64,000 nt of DNA, taken from Candidatus Lightella neohaematopini. Its GTDB lineage: Bacteria; Pseudomonadota; Gammaproteobacteria; Enterobacterales; Enterobacteriaceae. The notes below the pieces were generated by a model. That model did not search any database. It had not been told where the DNA came from and worked only from the letters and a program-made list of their open reading frames with translations. A program made the position numbers and the translations under genes. The stretch spans positions 124,001 to 188,000 of the forward strand of contig JAOBJO010000001.1 of assembly GCA_025728535.1 (NCBI GenBank), in the 5' to 3' direction. Shown here piece by piece: positions 8,125 through 16,986 of this stretch. The number at the start of each line of letters is the position of its first letter. Position 1 is the stretch's first letter.

Positions 8125-9582
8125 ATGAAAGAATTAGAATATTCAATTCGTAAAAATAAGTTACGTAATTTAAAGAATAAATACAAAATAGTATTCCCAA
8201 ATAATTTTAAGCATGACACATATTCGATTTTTTTACATAAATGTTTTTTTAATAAAACTCGTAATGAGCTAGAAAAACTTAGTATTAGTGTAAAAATTAC
8301 TGGTAGAATTATAAATAAACGAGTTATGGGTAAAGCATCTTTTATTGTAGTTAAAGATACTAAGGGTAAGATACAAATTTATGTAGCTTATAGTAATATA
8401 TCACATGAACAATACAAGTTATTTAAAGATTTCGATTTAGGTGATATTATTGGTGTAGAAGGTACTGTATTTAAAACTAATAGTGGAGAATTATCAATAA
8501 AATGTAAAAATATTATTTTATTAACCAAAGCTATAAGACCATTACCTAATAAATTTCATGGTTTATCTAGTAAAGATAAATGTTATCGCCAACGATACTT
8601 AGAACTTATTACAAATGATAAAACCTATAAATTATTTTATACTAGATCATTAATAATAACAAAAATTCGTGATTTTATGATCAAACATGGCTTTATTGAA
8701 GTAGAAACACCAATCATGCAATCTAGTTCTGGCGGAGCAATTGCAAAACCATTTGTTACTTATCATAATAAATTACATACTAAAATGTACTTACGTATTG
8801 CTCCAGAATTATATTTAAAACAACTAATCATTGGTGGTTTTGAAAAAATATTTGAAATTGGTAAAAATTTTCGTAATGAAGGAATATCTCCATATCATAA
8901 TCCAGAATTTACTATGTTAGAATTGTATATAGCTTATGCAAATTATAATGACTTAATTATTTTATTAGAAAAATTAATACGTACATTAGCTATTAGCGTT
9001 TTTGGTGATCAAAAATTATTATTAAATCAAGAATATATTGATATTAGTAAACCATTTACTAAAATGTCTATGAAAGATGCAATTTGTTATTATCAAAATA
9101 TTGATATACATAATTTAGAGGATCTTTACTTAATTACTAAGCTAGCTAAATCAATTAATATTAAAATAAATAAACATTGGAGTATAGGACATATCCAATC
9201 AGAAATTTTTGATAAGACAGTTACTCATAATTTAATAAAACCAATATTTATTACTGATTACCCAATTGAAGTTTCACCATTAGCAAGAAAAAATGATTAT
9301 AATCATAATATAGCTGATCGTTTTGAATTATTTATTGGTGGTTATGAAATTAGTAATGGATTTTCTGAGTTAAATGATGCTGAAGAGCAAAAAATTCGTT
9401 TTGCTCAACAACATATAATAAATAAAAATAGCAATAATCAAGATTATATTACTGCTTTAGAACATGGACTTCCACCAACTGCTGGTTTAGGTATTGGTAT
9501 TGATAGGTTAGTTATGTTACTTACTAATAGTAAAAATATACGTGATGTTATTTTATTTCCAACATTAAAAAATCAAACATAA
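8125..9582 (+). CDS. lysS: Lysyl-tRNA synthetase, class II
   Basis: LysRS attaches lysine to tRNA-Lys; its substrate tRNA-Lys(UUU) is encoded in this window at 15.7 kb. The 485-aa protein (E. coli 505) has an N-terminal OB-fold anticodon-binding domain (VKITGRIINKRVMGKASF) and the class II catalytic core: motif 2 FRNEGISPYHNPEFTMLE and motif 3 GLGIGIDRLVML. The short N-terminal extension is trimmed relative to E. coli. It is translationally close to prfB (1-nt gap). It ends on a TAA inside a hairpin shared with the convergent bioD. Confidence 0.97.
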   Translation: MKELEYSIRKNKLRNLKNKYKIVFPNNFKHDTYSIFLHKCFFNKTRNELEKLSISVKITGRIINKRVMGKASFIVVKDTKGKIQIYVAYSNISHEQYKLFKDFDLGDIIGVEGTVFKTNSGELSIKCKNIILLTKAIRPLPNKFHGLSSKDKCYRQRYLELITNDKTYKLFYTRSLIITKIRDFMIKHGFIEVETPIMQSSSGGAIAKPFVTYHNKLHTKMYLRIAPELYLKQLIIGGFEKIFEIGKNFRNEGISPYHNPEFTMLELYIAYANYNDLIILLEKLIRTLAISVFGDQKLLLNQEYIDISKPFTKMSMKDAICYYQNIDIHNLEDLYLITKLAKSINIKINKHWSIGHIQSEIFDKTVTHNLIKPIFITDYPIEVSPLARKNDYNHNIADRFELFIGGYEISNGFSELNDAEEQKIRFAQQHIINKNSNNQDYITALEHGLPPTAGLGIGIDRLVMLLTNSKNIRDVILFPTLKNQT

Positions 9583-9608
9583 AAAAACTTATAATATTAA
9601 GTTTTTTT
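9581..9608. terminator. Bidirectional terminator-like hairpin between lysS and bioD
   Basis: A perfect 11-bp stem (AAAAAAACTTA at 9581-9591 pairing with TAAGTTTTTTT at 9598-9608) with a 6-nt loop. Read in either direction it ends in a run of seven T, the layout of a shared intrinsic terminator for convergent genes. The left arm begins within the lysS stop codon and the element includes the bioD stop. The stem has only one G-C pair, so efficiency is uncertain. Confidence 0.45.
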
Positions 9609-10266
9609 CTAAAAAATTACTTGCTATATGTGGTTTATGTTGTTCACTACCAGTTAATTTAGGTATTATTCCTATTAGGGGAGCAGATAATTTATGTTTA
9701 ATTGTGTTTATATATTCTATTTTGAATGGAATATCTGATACTCCACAATTAGCAATCCAACCAATTAAATTTAGTTTATGTGTTTTAATAGCTAAATTTG
9801 TTAGTAATGAATGATTAATACAACCTAATTTTATTTTAACGACCATAATTACAGATAATTTTTGACTAATAACCCAATCGCTATAATTATAGTTATCATC
9901 AATAGGAGTTAACCATCCTCCAGCACCTTCTATTATTATAAAATTTGCTAAATTAGTTATTATATTTAAATTACTAGATATTTTATCTAAACTAATTTTT
10001 ACTTTCTCAATACAACTTGCTATGTTTGGAGCAGTACACTGTTGAAAAGAAAACGGATTAATAATATTATAATTTAATTTTACACTACTATAGTGTGATA
10101 ATAATGATATATCACTATTAAATTTATCATTAACATTACTTGTAGCAATTGGTTTATAACCAACTGTATTATAACCATAGTCATTGGCTATTTTTAATAA
10201 AGCACAAGATACTATGGTTTTACCAACATTCGTATCAGTACCAGTAATAAAGAAAATTTTAGTCAT
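9589..10266 (-). CDS. bioD: Dethiobiotin synthetase BioD
   Basis: BioD closes the ureido ring of dethiobiotin from DAPA, CO2 and ATP, the penultimate step of biotin synthesis. The protein has the P-loop GTDTNVGKT at its N-terminus, the EGAGGWLTPI block and VKLGCINHSLLT. I chose the ATG at 10266, giving MTKIFFITG, which matches the E. coli start; an upstream start at 10281 would only add five residues. The gene overlaps the bioC stop by 8 nt, suggesting translational coupling. It is the last gene of bioBFCD, in E. coli order. About 225 aa, as in E. coli. Confidence 0.95.
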   Translation of the reverse strand: MTKIFFITGTDTNVGKTIVSCALLKIANDYGYNTVGYKPIATSNVNDKFNSDISLLSHYSSVKLNYNIINPFSFQQCTAPNIASCIEKVKISLDKISSNLNIITNLANFIIIEGAGGWLTPIDDNYNYSDWVISQKLSVIMVVKIKLGCINHSLLTNLAIKTHKLNLIGWIANCGVSDIPFKIEYINTIKHKLSAPLIGIIPKLTGSEQHKPHIASNFLEKNLIL

Positions 10267-11014
10267 AATATAATATACCATAAACTACTTGATAACTTAA
10301 TGATAACAATTTATTATTTTTATTAGGCCAATATTTTTCTAGTAATTTTAATTTGTTACTACCAGTTAATCCAAATGTGTTTCTACTATATAAATAATTA
10401 GCACCAACACCTTTAATTCCTCTTAATAAGTTTAATAATTTATTATGATAAATTCTATATGTTTTGGTAAAAATATTATGACGATAAATACTAAATATAT
10501 TAGATATACTTTTTATAGATAAAAATTTATTTACATGTACGTTATCATCTATTTTACTCCATGCTTGTTTTAATTCAATAAGAGAACCATTAGCTAAAGT
10601 AGATAATGCTAATTTACCACCTGGTTTTAATACTCTAAAAAATTCTAATAATACTGATTCTAAACTAATGCACCATTGTACTGCTAAATTACTATATATA
10701 ATATCAATTGATGAATTCATCAACGGTAATTGTTCAATATCACCTAATAAATACATATGAGCTGACTTATTTCTTTTAGCATACATAATCATACCTGGAG
10801 AAATGTCTAAGGCAATTATACTATTATTATATAACTTCCAATATTTACTAAACCATCCAGTACCACATCCTGCATCTAATAAATATTGTTTATGAACTAA
10901 TCCTAATAAGTTACATAGTGTATTACCACACTTACGTTGTAAATAAGCATATTGATCATAATATTTTGCTGATTTACTAAAAGTATTAGCAATTTTTATT
11001 TTATGTTTATTCAT
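10259..11014 (-). CDS. bioC: Malonyl-ACP O-methyltransferase BioC
   Basis: BioC methylates malonyl-ACP so that the fatty acid machinery can build the pimeloyl chain of biotin. The product has 251 aa, the same as E. coli. It shows the SAM-binding motif LDAGCGTGW near residue 45, ALDISPGM, the SNLAVQWC block, and RGIKGVGANYL, which resembles the E. coli LKGIGATHL stretch. It lies 8 nt after bioF and overlaps bioD. The esterase that releases pimeloyl-ACP (BioH or a substitute) is not in the window. Its substrates are supplied by the fab and acp genes at 33.8-36.8 kb. Confidence 0.95.
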   Translation of the reverse strand: MNKHKIKIANTFSKSAKYYDQYAYLQRKCGNTLCNLLGLVHKQYLLDAGCGTGWFSKYWKLYNNSIIALDISPGMIMYAKRNKSAHMYLLGDIEQLPLMNSSIDIIYSNLAVQWCISLESVLLEFFRVLKPGGKLALSTLANGSLIELKQAWSKIDDNVHVNKFLSIKSISNIFSIYRHNIFTKTYRIYHNKLLNLLRGIKGVGANYLYSRNTFGLTGSNKLKLLEKYWPNKNNKLLSLSYQVVYGILYYD

Positions 11015-11022
11015 ATTTATTA

Positions 11023-12195
11023 TTAAAATAACGATAATAATTTTAATAAATTGTCTATGTCATGTTTTCTGTGCATTGCGGTAATCGTAACACGTATTCT
11101 TGATGAAAATAATGGTACTGTTGGTGGTCTAATAGCATTTAACCATATACCATATTTACGTGCTTTTCTAACTAGATTAATAACATGTCTAGTATCATTA
11201 AATATAATAGATTGAATTGCCGTATTAGATGGAATTAGTTGTAATTTTAATTTTTTTATCCCACTTTTAAATCTTTGAATATTACGTCTTAATCTTTTTC
11301 TTAAATAATTACTATCCTGCATAATTGTTATAGCTGTATCAATTGCACTAATTTGAGCAATAGATAATGATGTACTATATATTAATTGACGGGCACACTG
11401 AATTAAGTAATCTGCTAATATTTTATATTTACATAATATTGCTGCTCCATTTACTCCTATTGCTTTACTAAAAGTAATAACTAGTATTTCAGGCTTATAA
11501 TTACTTAAGTAAGTACTACCTATTCCATTTCTACCAATAATTCCAAATCCATGAGCATCATCAATCATGACCCAACTATTAGTAGCTTTGGCACGAATTA
11601 TAATATCTTGTAATGGTGCTTGATCACCATCCATGCTAAAAACACCTTCTGTTACTATCAATCTATTATCAAATTTATTTGTTGTTTCTAATATTTTAGC
11701 CAATGATAATATATCATTATGACGAAATCTTTTTAAAGTTCCTGGTGATTGCATAACTGCTGATATTATTGAAGCATGCGTTAGTCGATCTGCAATAACA
11801 CAATCATTTTTACTTATAATCGTGCTAATAATAGCTTGGTTAGCATCAAATCCAGAATTAAATAATATTGCATTTGGATAACCTAATAAGTTAGCTAATT
11901 TTTTTTCTAACATTTTATGTTTGATACTATACCCGATGATGTGACCAGAACTACTAGTACTAACTCCACTAACTTTAATTTCATTTTGATAAGATGATAT
12001 TATATGTGGATGATTTGATAAACCTAAATAATTATTACTAGAAAAATTAATATATTTCTTATTTAAGAATGTAATTAGACGAGCATTACTATTAGTAATA
12101 GATTGCCTATATCTATAAATTAATAATTCTTTTCTTTTAGTTATTACTTTTTTAAATTTACTTAACCAATTATAATTATTATATCGAAGCATCAT
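11023..12195 (-). CDS. bioF: 8-amino-7-oxononanoate synthase BioF
   Basis: BioF is a PLP enzyme condensing pimeloyl-ACP with L-alanine to give KAPA. Family blocks: [14 protein letters not shown] near the N-terminus, [30 protein letters not shown], and the PLP lysine region [12 protein letters not shown]. The start is uncertain: paired ATGs at 12195 and 12192 give an N-terminus closest in length to E. coli (384 aa), while an in-frame ATG at 12225 would add ten residues. No clear ribosome-binding site separates them. The gene overlaps the end of bioB by 17 nt with the chosen start, so it is probably coupled to it. Confidence 0.94.
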   Translation of the reverse strand: MMLRYNNYNWLSKFKKVITKRKELLIYRYRQSITNSNARLITFLNKKYINFSSNNYLGLSNHPHIISSYQNEIKVSGVSTSSSGHIIGYSIKHKMLEKKLANLLGYPNAILFNSGFDANQAIISTIISKNDCVIADRLTHASIISAVMQSPGTLKRFRHNDILSLAKILETTNKFDNRLIVTEGVFSMDGDQAPLQDIIIRAKATNSWVMIDDAHGFGIIGRNGIGSTYLSNYKPEILVITFSKAIGVNGAAILCKYKILADYLIQCARQLIYSTSLSIAQISAIDTAITIMQDSNYLRKRLRRNIQRFKSGIKKLKLQLIPSNTAIQSIIFNDTRHVINLVRKARKYGIWLNAIRPPTVPLFSSRIRVTITAMHRKHDIDNLLKLLSLF

Positions 12196-13186
12196 AATAT
12201 TTATCATTAAATGATTGTTGTTCACTTACAGTATTAATTAAATTGGATTCTGTTACTATATTTAATTTATTAAATAGTAATCTATCTCGTTTACATGATG
12301 GATTAGATGTAGTAAGTAATTTTTCACCATAAAATATTGAATTTGCTCCAGCAATAAAACATAATGCTTGTGTTTGTTCGTTCATATATTCCCGCCCAGC
12401 AGCTAAACGTATATAAGATTTTGGCATTATAATTCTTGTAGTAGCTACTATACGAATAAATTCAAATGGATCAATATTATTATTATTAGCTAAAGGAGTA
12501 CCTTTAATTTTAACTAACATATTAATAGGAATACTCTCTGGTTGTTTAGGTAAATTAGCTAACTGTAACAATAAATTAATACGATCATCTATGGTTTCAC
12601 CTAATCCTAAAATACCTCCAGAACATATTTTTATATTAGCTTTTCTTACTATATCTAAAGAATTTAATCTATCTTGATAACTATGGGTGGTAGTAATATT
12701 ATGATAAAATTCAGGAGAAGTATCTAAATTATGATTATAAAAATCTAATCCTGCTTTAGCTAATCTGTTAGCTTGTTGTTCACTTAACATACCTAAAGTC
12801 ATACATGTTTCTAATCCAATATCTTTAACATTTTTTATCATCTGTTCTAATAATGGCATATCACGATCATTAGGATTTCTCCAAGCAGCACCCATACAAA
12901 ATCTAGTTGCGCCAGATTTTTTAGCTTTTTTTGCTGCATTAATTACCTGTTCTAACTTAACTAATTGTTGATTTTTTAATCCTGTATTATTTCTGGCACT
13001 TTGAGCACAATATTTACAATCTTCTGGACACAACCCAGTTTTAATTGACATTAAAGTACTAATTTGTATTTTATTAGCAATAAAATTTTTACGGTGAATA
13101 TTTTGTGCAATAAATAACAGATCAAAAAATGGTTTATTTATAATTTTTTTAATTTTATCTATAGTCCATAATTGATTAGTTGACAT
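12179..13186 (-). CDS. bioB: Biotin synthase BioB
   Basis: BioB is a radical-SAM iron-sulfur enzyme that inserts sulfur into dethiobiotin. The 335-aa protein (E. coli 346) carries the radical-SAM cysteine motif CPEDCKYC, the [12 protein letters not shown] block and the C-terminal [14 protein letters not shown] region that helps hold the [2Fe-2S] cluster. It needs a reducing partner; flavodoxin FldA is encoded at 20.5 kb. It is the first gene of the leftward bioBFCD run and is divergent from bioA. A ribosome-binding site AGGT precedes the ATG. Confidence 0.97.
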   Translation of the reverse strand: MSTNQLWTIDKIKKIINKPFFDLLFIAQNIHRKNFIANKIQISTLMSIKTGLCPEDCKYCAQSARNNTGLKNQQLVKLEQVINAAKKAKKSGATRFCMGAAWRNPNDRDMPLLEQMIKNVKDIGLETCMTLGMLSEQQANRLAKAGLDFYNHNLDTSPEFYHNITTTHSYQDRLNSLDIVRKANIKICSGGILGLGETIDDRINLLLQLANLPKQPESIPINMLVKIKGTPLANNNNIDPFEFIRIVATTRIIMPKSYIRLAAGREYMNEQTQALCFIAGANSIFYGEKLLTTSNPSCKRDRLLFNKLNIVTESNLINTVSEQQSFNDKYYDASI

Positions 13187-13274
13187 GATATTTACCTATA
13201 TAGTAAGTTAAGTAATTTAATTTTTTTAATTAATTAAAATTATACATTATTTATTTTTAATAAAATAGAAAAAA
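13187..13274. promoter_or_regulatory. Divergent bioA / bioB promoter region
   Basis: These 88 nt must hold both bio promoters. In E. coli the matching region has a 40-bp BirA operator with TTGTAAACC/GGTTTACAA half sites; I see no such half site here. Instead a 16-bp perfect palindrome made only of A and T (13224-13239) sits almost exactly at the midpoint. This suggests that biotin-dependent repression was lost or that the operator has drifted beyond recognition. Confidence 0.4.
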
Positions 13275-14564
13275 ATGAACATTAGTAACCTAAAATTTGA
13301 CAGAAAATATATATGGCATCCATACTCATCTATGAGTAATCCATTACCTACATATCAAATTAATTACGCTTATAGCTATAAATTAGTATTAAGTAATGGA
13401 AAAAAATTAATTGATGGTATGTCTTCATGGTGGTCAGCAATTCACGGATATAATCATCCGGTAATAAATAATGCTTTAATAAAACAAATTAAACACATGT
13501 CTCATGTTATGTTTGGAGGTATAACTCATATACCTGCTATTAAATTATGTAAAAGACTTATTAAGATAACTCCAGGTAATCTAAATTGTGTATTTCTAGC
13601 TGATTCTGGATCAGTTTCTGTAGAAATAGCAATTAAAATGGCATTACAGTATTGGCATTCTTTAAAAATATCAAAAAATAAATTTATAGCATTATATCAT
13701 GGTTATCATGGTGATACATTTGGAGCAATGTCAGTATCTGATCCTTATAATTCTATGCATAGAATTTATAGAAATTATTTTTCTAGTCAATTATTTGTTG
13801 ATATTTCTAAATATCGTTTCAACGACATTTGGACTAACGATACTAGTCATTTAGATAATATAATAAAATTAAATCATCATTGTATAGCTGCAGTTATTTT
13901 AGAACCTATTGTACAAGGCGCTGGAGGTATGTATTTTTATCATCCTCAATATTTAGTACATATACGTGAATTATGTAATAAATATAATATTTTACTTATT
14001 GCAGATGAGATAGCTACTGGTTTTGGACGTACTGGTAAATTGTTTGCTTGTAATCATGCAAAAATTGTACCAGATATTTTATGTGTCGGTAAAGCTTTAA
14101 CTGGAGGTACCATAACATTAGCTGCAACTATTACTAATAAAAAAATTGCTAATATTATTAGTAATAATGAAACTAAATGTTTAATGCACGGACCAACATT
14201 TATGGGAAATCCATTAGCTTGTGTAGCTGCTAATGCTAGTTTAAAATTATTAAATCAGTACAATTGGAAAAAATGTGTATTTATGATTAATAAACAATTA
14301 AAAAAAGACTTACTCCCTCTAATAAATCATGAAATGGTAATAGATGTAAGGATTTTAGGAGCTATTGGAGTAGTTGAAACCAAATATAAAATAAATATTG
14401 CTAATATTCAACGTTGGTTTATTAAGTACGGTGTTTGGATAAGACCATTTAACAAATTAATATATGTTATGCCTCCATACATTATTAGGCAATCAGCGCT
14501 TAAAATATTAACTAATGCTATACAAAAATCTCTAAATGTTAATAGTAATTTTATTATAACATAA
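13275..14564 (+). CDS. bioA: Adenosylmethionine-8-amino-7-oxononanoate aminotransferase BioA
   Basis: BioA is a PLP aminotransferase that uses SAM to convert KAPA to DAPA, the antepenultimate step to biotin. The 429-aa length equals E. coli. Blocks include IWHPYSSM and DGMSSWWSAIHGYNHP at the N-terminus, LADSGSVSVE, LIADEIATGFGRTGKLFAC, and GKALTGGT with the PLP lysine. Substrate-site context MHGPTFMGNPLAC is intact. It is transcribed divergently from bioBFCD as in E. coli. The 3' end overlaps the convergent ddlA by 11 nt. Confidence 0.97.
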   Translation: MNISNLKFDRKYIWHPYSSMSNPLPTYQINYAYSYKLVLSNGKKLIDGMSSWWSAIHGYNHPVINNALIKQIKHMSHVMFGGITHIPAIKLCKRLIKITPGNLNCVFLADSGSVSVEIAIKMALQYWHSLKISKNKFIALYHGYHGDTFGAMSVSDPYNSMHRIYRNYFSSQLFVDISKYRFNDIWTNDTSHLDNIIKLNHHCIAAVILEPIVQGAGGMYFYHPQYLVHIRELCNKYNILLIADEIATGFGRTGKLFACNHAKIVPDILCVGKALTGGTITLAATITNKKIANIISNNETKCLMHGPTFMGNPLACVAANASLKLLNQYNWKKCVFMINKQLKKDLLPLINHEMVIDVRILGAIGVVETKYKINIANIQRWFIKYGVWIRPFNKLIYVMPPYIIRQSALKILTNAIQKSLNVNSNFIIT

Positions 14565-15618
14565 TAGTTTTTGATTTATGTCTTTGTATAGCTAATAATA
14601 TTAATTGATCTATTAATTTACTATAACTTAGACCTTTTGCCATAAATAATTTTGGAAACATACTATCATTAGTAAATCCTGGGATAGTATTAATCTCATT
14701 AACTATTATATTATTATTTTTTTGTAAAAAAAAGTCTATTCTTGCCATAATATTACATCCTAATAGTAAATATATTTTAATTGCTAATTTCTTAATTTTT
14801 TTTACTATAGTAGTATTTAATTTAGCTGGTATAATCAATTTAATTTTTTTATTATTTATATACTTATCATAATACGAATAAAAATTATTATTAGTAATAA
14901 TTTCCCCACAAGCACTAACTTTAGGAAACTTATTACCTATAATTCCTATTTCGATTTCTCTAGCATTTACTAACTGTTCTACTAAAATTTTTTTGTCTAA
15001 ATTAAATGCTAGTTTTAGTGCATTAATAAATTCATATTCATTATTTATTTTGCTAATACCAATTGATGAACCGTGTCTAGCTGGTTTAACAAACCATGGT
15101 AATTTTAATTTTTTGGTAATATTATAAAAACTAGGTATATAACTATCTTTATATAATGTGATAAATGGTGTTACATTAATATTTAGTTTTTTTAATAACC
15201 GTTTTGTTATATCTTTGTCAATACAAATTGATGATCCAATAATGTCAGTACTTACATATGGGATATTTAATAAATTTAATAGACCTTGAACGGATCCACT
15301 TTCTCCGTAAAAACCATGTAATATTGGAAATACTACATCTATTTTTGGTAACAATGTATTATTCTTAGTATTAATTAAATTATATTTATTACCTAAAATA
15401 ATTGCTATTTGATTTTTTAATAATAATTTATTCTCATTTAATATATTGTTAATATCACATAAATACCATTTTCCTAATTTATTTATTTTAATTAATAAAA
15501 TATTATATTTATTCTTATCTATTGCTCTTATTAAATAAATAACAGAGTACAATGATATTTTGTATTCAGTGGATTGACCACCAAATAATATTGCAATAGT
15601 TTTTTTTGGTATTAGCAT
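14554..15618 (-). CDS. ddlA: D-alanine-D-alanine ligase (DdlA type)
   Basis: Ddl joins two D-alanines with ATP for the peptidoglycan stem peptide. The 354-aa length and sequence fit DdlA (364 aa) better than DdlB (306 aa). Visible: FGGQSTEYKISL at the N-terminus with the binding-site Glu kept, FVKPARHGSSIGISK in the ATP-grasp fold, and the C-terminal NEINTIPGFTNDSMFPKL with metal-binding Glu/Asn. Together with dapE, mreB and lpoB it shows peptidoglycan is still made. It is convergent with bioA, sharing 11 nt. Confidence 0.94.
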   Translation of the reverse strand: MLIPKKTIAILFGGQSTEYKISLYSVIYLIRAIDKNKYNILLIKINKLGKWYLCDINNILNENKLLLKNQIAIILGNKYNLINTKNNTLLPKIDVVFPILHGFYGESGSVQGLLNLLNIPYVSTDIIGSSICIDKDITKRLLKKLNINVTPFITLYKDSYIPSFYNITKKLKLPWFVKPARHGSSIGISKINNEYEFINALKLAFNLDKKILVEQLVNAREIEIGIIGNKFPKVSACGEIITNNNFYSYYDKYINNKKIKLIIPAKLNTTIVKKIKKLAIKIYLLLGCNIMARIDFFLQKNNNIIVNEINTIPGFTNDSMFPKLFMAKGLSYSKLIDQLILLAIQRHKSKTIML

Positions 15619-15657
15619 ACGATTTTGGTTATAAAAATTAGTATTTATTTTTAAATA

Positions 15658-15730
15658 TGGGTCGTACAGGATTTGAACCTGTGACCAATTGATTAAAAGT
15701 CAACTGCTCTACCAACTGAGCTAACGACCC
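15658..15730 (-). tRNA. lysT: tRNA-Lys (UUU)
   Basis: A 73-nt cloverleaf on the minus strand, acceptor arms GGGTCGT / ACGACCC with discriminator A and anticodon TTT in the loop CTTTTAA. The sequence follows E. coli lysT closely. No 3' CCA is encoded; TAT follows. It stands alone between ddlA and sucB. Confidence 0.97.
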
Positions 15731-15834
15731 AAAATTACTACAATAGATTAAATATTATATCAAAAACTTTTGTAGTTAGTAAATACAATGTTTATGCTAT
15801 ATAAAATTTACTATTTTTTATTGATAGAATCTGT

Positions 15835-16968
15835 TTAAAAATTAAATAATAATTTTATTGGATTTTCTATAATATCTTTTATTTTTAGTAGAAACTTAAT
15901 AGCTTCCTTGCCGTCTATAATTTTGTGATCATATGATAAAGCGACATACATCATAGGTAAAATAATAATTTTTTTATTTATTACTACTGTTCTATCTTTA
16001 ATAGTATGTAGTCCTAAAATACCAATTTGTGGTATATTAATAATTGGAGTTGACATTAATGATCCAAACACACCACCATTAGTAATAGTAAAATTACCAT
16101 TAATTAGATCTTTTGATGTTAATTTATTTATTTTGCTTTTAAAAGATAACTGTTTTATTATTTTTTCAATTTTACAAATACTTAGTTTATCAACATTTTT
16201 AATAATAGGAGTAACTAAACCATTTTTTGTTGACATAGCTATATTAATATCAAAATAATTATAGTATCCAATATTATTGTTACTGACAAAAGCATTAATT
16301 TCTGGAATTAATTTTAACGCTTCAACTGTTGCTTTTAAATAAAAAGGCATAAATCCTAATTTTATACCGTGTATAGATTTAAAATCTTTACCATATCTTT
16401 TTTTTATATCAATTAATGGTTTCATATTAATTTCATTAAAAGTAGTAACCATAGCAGTATTACTTTTCGCTTTCATTAATTTTTCTGATATTCTTCTACG
16501 TAAATTAGATATAGGTATATATTTTATAGTACGTTTATGTGTTAAATTTATATTTTTTTTTCTAGTTATTTTATTTTTATTAATAATATTATTGATATCT
16601 ATATTATGTTTATTTATTAATCGTCTAACTGATGGGCTAAAATTACTACTTAACTTATTTATAATTACATTACGTATATCATTCTCATCAAGAAATTTAT
16701 TATTGGCTTGTATCCTATTATTACTAATAGATGAATCTATCGTTCCTATAACTTGTTTAGAAAAAACAATAGATCCTGTTTTTAATTTAATATCAATTAA
16801 TATACCATTAGTTTTTGCTGGTACTTCTAATATTACTTTATCTGTTTCTATTTCTACAATAACATCATTATAATTTATATAATCACCAATATTTTTATGC
16901 CATGTTATTATCGTAGCGTTATTAATTGATTCTGGTAACTCAGGTACAGTTATGTTTATAATACTCAT
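15835..16968 (-). CDS. sucB: Dihydrolipoyl succinyltransferase SucB (E2 of 2-oxoglutarate dehydrogenase)
   Basis: SucB is the E2 core that carries succinyl groups on a lipoyl arm to CoA. The 377-aa protein (E. coli 405) has an N-terminal lipoyl domain with the modified Lys44 in EIETDKVILEVPA, a peripheral-subunit-binding domain starting at SPSVRRLINKHNI (about 112), and the catalytic domain ending with ALSYDHKIIDGKEA. Odd: the binding domain loses the GTGVGGRLTREDV stretch, which aligns to a lysine/asparagine-rich NKNKITRKKNINL. Start ATG at 16968 follows AGGAT. It is 18 nt after sucA. Lipoylation would rely on lipB and lipA in this window. Confidence 0.96.
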   Translation of the reverse strand: MSIINITVPELPESINNATIITWHKNIGDYINYNDVIVEIETDKVILEVPAKTNGILIDIKLKTGSIVFSKQVIGTIDSSISNNRIQANNKFLDENDIRNVIINKLSSNFSPSVRRLINKHNIDINNIINKNKITRKKNINLTHKRTIKYIPISNLRRRISEKLMKAKSNTAMVTTFNEINMKPLIDIKKRYGKDFKSIHGIKLGFMPFYLKATVEALKLIPEINAFVSNNNIGYYNYFDINIAMSTKNGLVTPIIKNVDKLSICKIEKIIKQLSFKSKINKLTSKDLINGNFTITNGGVFGSLMSTPIINIPQIGILGLHTIKDRTVVINKKIIILPMMYVALSYDHKIIDGKEAIKFLLKIKDIIENPIKLLFNF

Positions 16969-16986
16969 ACCAATATCCTATTATTC

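Noticed and set aside
12196-12225. Longer bioF start at 12225
   Set aside because: The extra residues have no counterpart in the family and lie inside bioB; starts at 12195/12192 fit better, although the choice is not certain.
16592-16873. Open frame on the plus strand within sucB
   Set aside because: It is antisense to the lipoyl domain coding sequence; its hydrophobic look reflects Asn/Ile codons read backwards.
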